Assembly: GCA_016930275.1 (NCBI GenBank)
Contig: JAFGHA010000297.1
Span: forward strand, 1-34,401
Direction of reading: 5' to 3'
Origin: Chitinispirillaceae bacterium
Lineage (GTDB): Bacteria; Fibrobacterota; Chitinivibrionia; Chitinivibrionales; Chitinispirillaceae
Length of the DNA: 34,401 bases
Shown: piece after piece, positions 32,867 through 34,401 of the stretch
Layout: every line of letters begins with the position of its first letter
How positions within the stretch are numbered: position 1 is the first letter of the stretch
The notes under the pieces: generated by a model
Told to the model about the DNA's origin: nothing
What the model saw: only the letters and a program-made list of their open reading frames with translations
Database searches by the model: none
Program-made: the position numbers and the translations under genes

Positions 32867-34072
32867 ATGGCAAAGGAAAAATTTGATCGTTCCAAACCCC
32901 ACGTGAATGTCGGTACGATCGGTCATGTTGATCATGGCAAGACGACCCTGACTGCGGCGATTACCCGTGTTATGGCGAGTAAAGGTCTCGCGCAATATGT
33001 AGCTTATGATGAGGTCGCAAAAGCTTCTGAATCTCAGGGTCGGCGTGATGAGACCAAGATCCTCACGATTGCCACTTCCCATGTTGAATACTCAACGACA
33101 ACCCGTCACTATGCGCACGTTGACTGTCCGGGACATGCCGACTACGTGAAAAACATGATTACCGGTGCCGCACAGATGGATGGTGCCATTCTGGTGGTGA
33201 GCGCTGCCGACGGTCCCATGCCGCAGACCCGTGAACACATTCTTCTCGCGTATCAGGTCGGTGTGCCGCATATCGTCGTTTTCCTCAACAAGGTTGATGT
33301 CGTTGACGATCCTGAACTTCTCGAACTGGTCGAACTTGAGATCCGCGAACTGCTTACCAAATACAAATTTCCCGGCGACGAAATTCCGATCATCCGCGGA
33401 AGTGCCATCGGCGCGCTTACAAATCCGGAAGATCCTGAAAAAGCGAAGTGTATTCTCGATCTCATGGATGCAATCGACAATTACATCCCCGAGCCGCAGC
33501 GTGAAACCGACAAACCGTTTCTGATGTCGGTCGAAGACGTTTTCTCGATCACCGGTCGTGGCACGGTTGCAACCGGTCGTGTTGAGCGTGGTGTGGTGAA
33601 AGTCGGTGACGAGGTTGAACTCGTCGGACTCCGTGACACCCGCAAATCAATAGTAACCGGTGTGGAAATGTTCCGTAAGCTGCTCGATCAGGCACAGGCC
33701 GGTGACAATATCGGTACACTGCTGCGTGGTGTCGACAAAAACGAGATTGAACGCGGCATGGTGCTTGCGAAACCCGGTTCAATTACTCCGCACAAAAAGT
33801 TCAAGGCGAATGTATACGTTCTGTCAAAGGAAGAAGGCGGACGTCATACACCGTTCTTCAGCGGATACCGGCCGCAGTTCTATTTTCGTACCACCGATGT
33901 TACCGGAAATCTCAAACTGGCCGACGGTATCGAGATGATCATGCCCGGCGACAACGCTGCGCTTGAAGTTGAGCTCATCGGACCCATCGCTATGGAGAAG
34001 GAACTTCGTTTCGCCGTCCGTGAAGGTGGACGTACCGTCGGCGCCGGTGTGGTGACCGAAGTGATTGAGTAA
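32867..34072 (+). CDS. tuf: elongation factor Tu with non-canonical switch I
   Basis: A 401-residue GTPase that delivers aminoacyl-tRNA to the ribosome. G1 GHVDHGKT (19-26), G3 DCPGH (86-90) and G4 NKVD (141-144) are normal, and domains II and III are typical ([37 protein letters not shown]). The switch I/effector stretch differs: where most EF-Tu have DNAPEEKARGITI, this one has [18 protein letters not shown] (51-68), about five residues longer; the Mg-contacting Thr is kept (Thr67). A small insert PEDPEKAKC (187-195) is also present. Both features recall planctomycete EF-Tu. GAGAGG lies upstream of the ATG. rpmG and tRNA-Trp follow. Confidence 0.97.
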   Translation: MAKEKFDRSKPHVNVGTIGHVDHGKTTLTAAITRVMASKGLAQYVAYDEVAKASESQGRRDETKILTIATSHVEYSTTTRHYAHVDCPGHADYVKNMITGAAQMDGAILVVSAADGPMPQTREHILLAYQVGVPHIVVFLNKVDVVDDPELLELVELEIRELLTKYKFPGDEIPIIRGSAIGALTNPEDPEKAKCILDLMDAIDNYIPEPQRETDKPFLMSVEDVFSITGRGTVATGRVERGVVKVGDEVELVGLRDTRKSIVTGVEMFRKLLDQAQAGDNIGTLLRGVDKNEIERGMVLAKPGSITPHKKFKANVYVLSKEEGGRHTPFFSGYRPQFYFRTTDVTGNLKLADGIEMIMPGDNAALEVELIGPIAMEKELRFAVREGGRTVGAGVVTEVIE

Positions 34073-34106
34073 TTTTCAACCATTCGAATCGTAGAAACCT
34101 GGTATT

Positions 34107-34259
34107 ATGCCTAGAGATAAAGTAACGCTTGAGTGCACATCGTGTAAGCAACGTAATTATGAAACCACCAAGAATAAACGGAAACATTCCGGACGGGTGG
34201 AGTTTATAAAGTATTGTCGATTTGAACGGAAACGTACCGTTCATAAGGAGGCAAAATAA
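34107..34259 (+). CDS. rpmG: 50S ribosomal protein bL33
   Basis: A 50-residue protein reading MPRDKVTLECTSCKQRNYET, then the NKRKHSGRVEFIKYC core and the RTVHKEAK end, all typical of bL33. The first zinc knuckle CTSC (Cys10, Cys13) is intact. In the second knuckle Cys37 remains but its partner is Glu40 (CRFE in place of CxxC), so zinc binding is probably altered or lost. The gene lies 34 bp after tuf, in the conserved tuf-rpmG-trpW-secE order. Confidence 0.95.
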   Translation: MPRDKVTLECTSCKQRNYETTKNKRKHSGRVEFIKYCRFERKRTVHKEAK

Positions 34260-34325
34260 CGTTCCGTCTTATATGATCGTGCGCAGTTGCGCGGTATACT
34301 ATCGGACTGGATTGATCATTACCTT

Positions 34326-34398
34326 AGGTCTGTAGCTCAATTGGTAGAGTAGCGGTCTCCAAAACCGTTGGTTGGGGGTTCGAGTCCCTCCAGGCCTG
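34326..34398 (+). tRNA. tRNA-Trp (anticodon CCA)
   Basis: Acceptor AGGTCTG/CAGGCCT (one T-G pair), D-stem GCTC/GAGT, anticodon stem GCGGT/ACCGT with loop CTCCAAA (anticodon CCA), and T-arm GGGGG-TTCGAGT-CCCTC. The discriminator is G and CCA is not encoded. secE and nusG probably follow just beyond the window. Confidence 0.96.
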
Positions 34399-34401
34399 CA
34401 C

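Overview
The window looks like chromosomal DNA of a Gram-negative anaerobe of the Fibrobacterota/FCB type, with Chitinispirillia-like lineages as my best guess. The evidence is a class I (strict-anaerobe spacing) hybrid-cluster protein, three secreted proteins ending in C-terminal domains that resemble type IX secretion sorting domains, and a DUF6588-like outer-membrane protein. EF-Tu is odd for this placement because its switch I resembles that of planctomycetes. Phylum assignment is inference from gene content. I see no phage, CRISPR array or intact insertion sequence.

Layout. 1-5.7 kb: a secreted caspase/gingipain-fold-like protein (+), then on the minus strand a class I glutamine amidotransferase, a DUF6588-like barrel protein and hcp, which has a clear terminator and a Crp/Fnr-type palindrome upstream. 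5.9-11.7 kb (minus): a secreted GH30 glycosidase and a translationally coupled glgX-treZ pair for glycogen debranching and trehalose release; treY is not in the window. 12.0-13.8 kb: an AT-richer secreted FN3-type protein (+) with its own promoter. 13.9-16.9 kb (minus): a GyrI-like membrane-anchored protein and a zinc-ribbon protein separated by a 24-bp perfect palindrome, a VapC/Phd-type toxin-antitoxin pair, a WYL regulator that has lost the start of its HTH, and a 43-codon stump of a flavodoxin-fold NAD(P)H oxidoreductase. The last two look like the two ends of a deletion. 16.9-22.5 kb (minus): a hybrid histidine kinase with a 7TM-like sensor, a double-domain ThyX-like protein and ahcY. 22.8-27.1 kb: three proteins of unknown function (alpha-solenoid-like, HAMP-like membrane, secreted). 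27.3-28.9 kb: a UvrD-type helicase that lacks the 2B domain. 29.1-32.3 kb (+): purM-cysS-clpP with 3-bp gaps. 32.4-34.4 kb (+): the conserved block tRNA-Thr, tRNA-Tyr, tRNA-Gly, tRNA-Thr, tuf, rpmG, tRNA-Trp.

How the genes fit together. Most of the window is housekeeping (translation, purine synthesis, methyl cycle, glycogen/trehalose) plus a surface-active set (GH30, caspase-like protein, FN3 protein, barrel protein). The points most worth a second look are the deletion scar at 16.70-16.86 kb, the split ThyX motif, the EF-Tu switch I variant, the 2B-less helicase, and the caspase-like protein with a sorting-type tail. I do not see a clearly new multi-gene defence or mobile system. The only toxin-antitoxin genes are an ordinary VapC/Phd pair.
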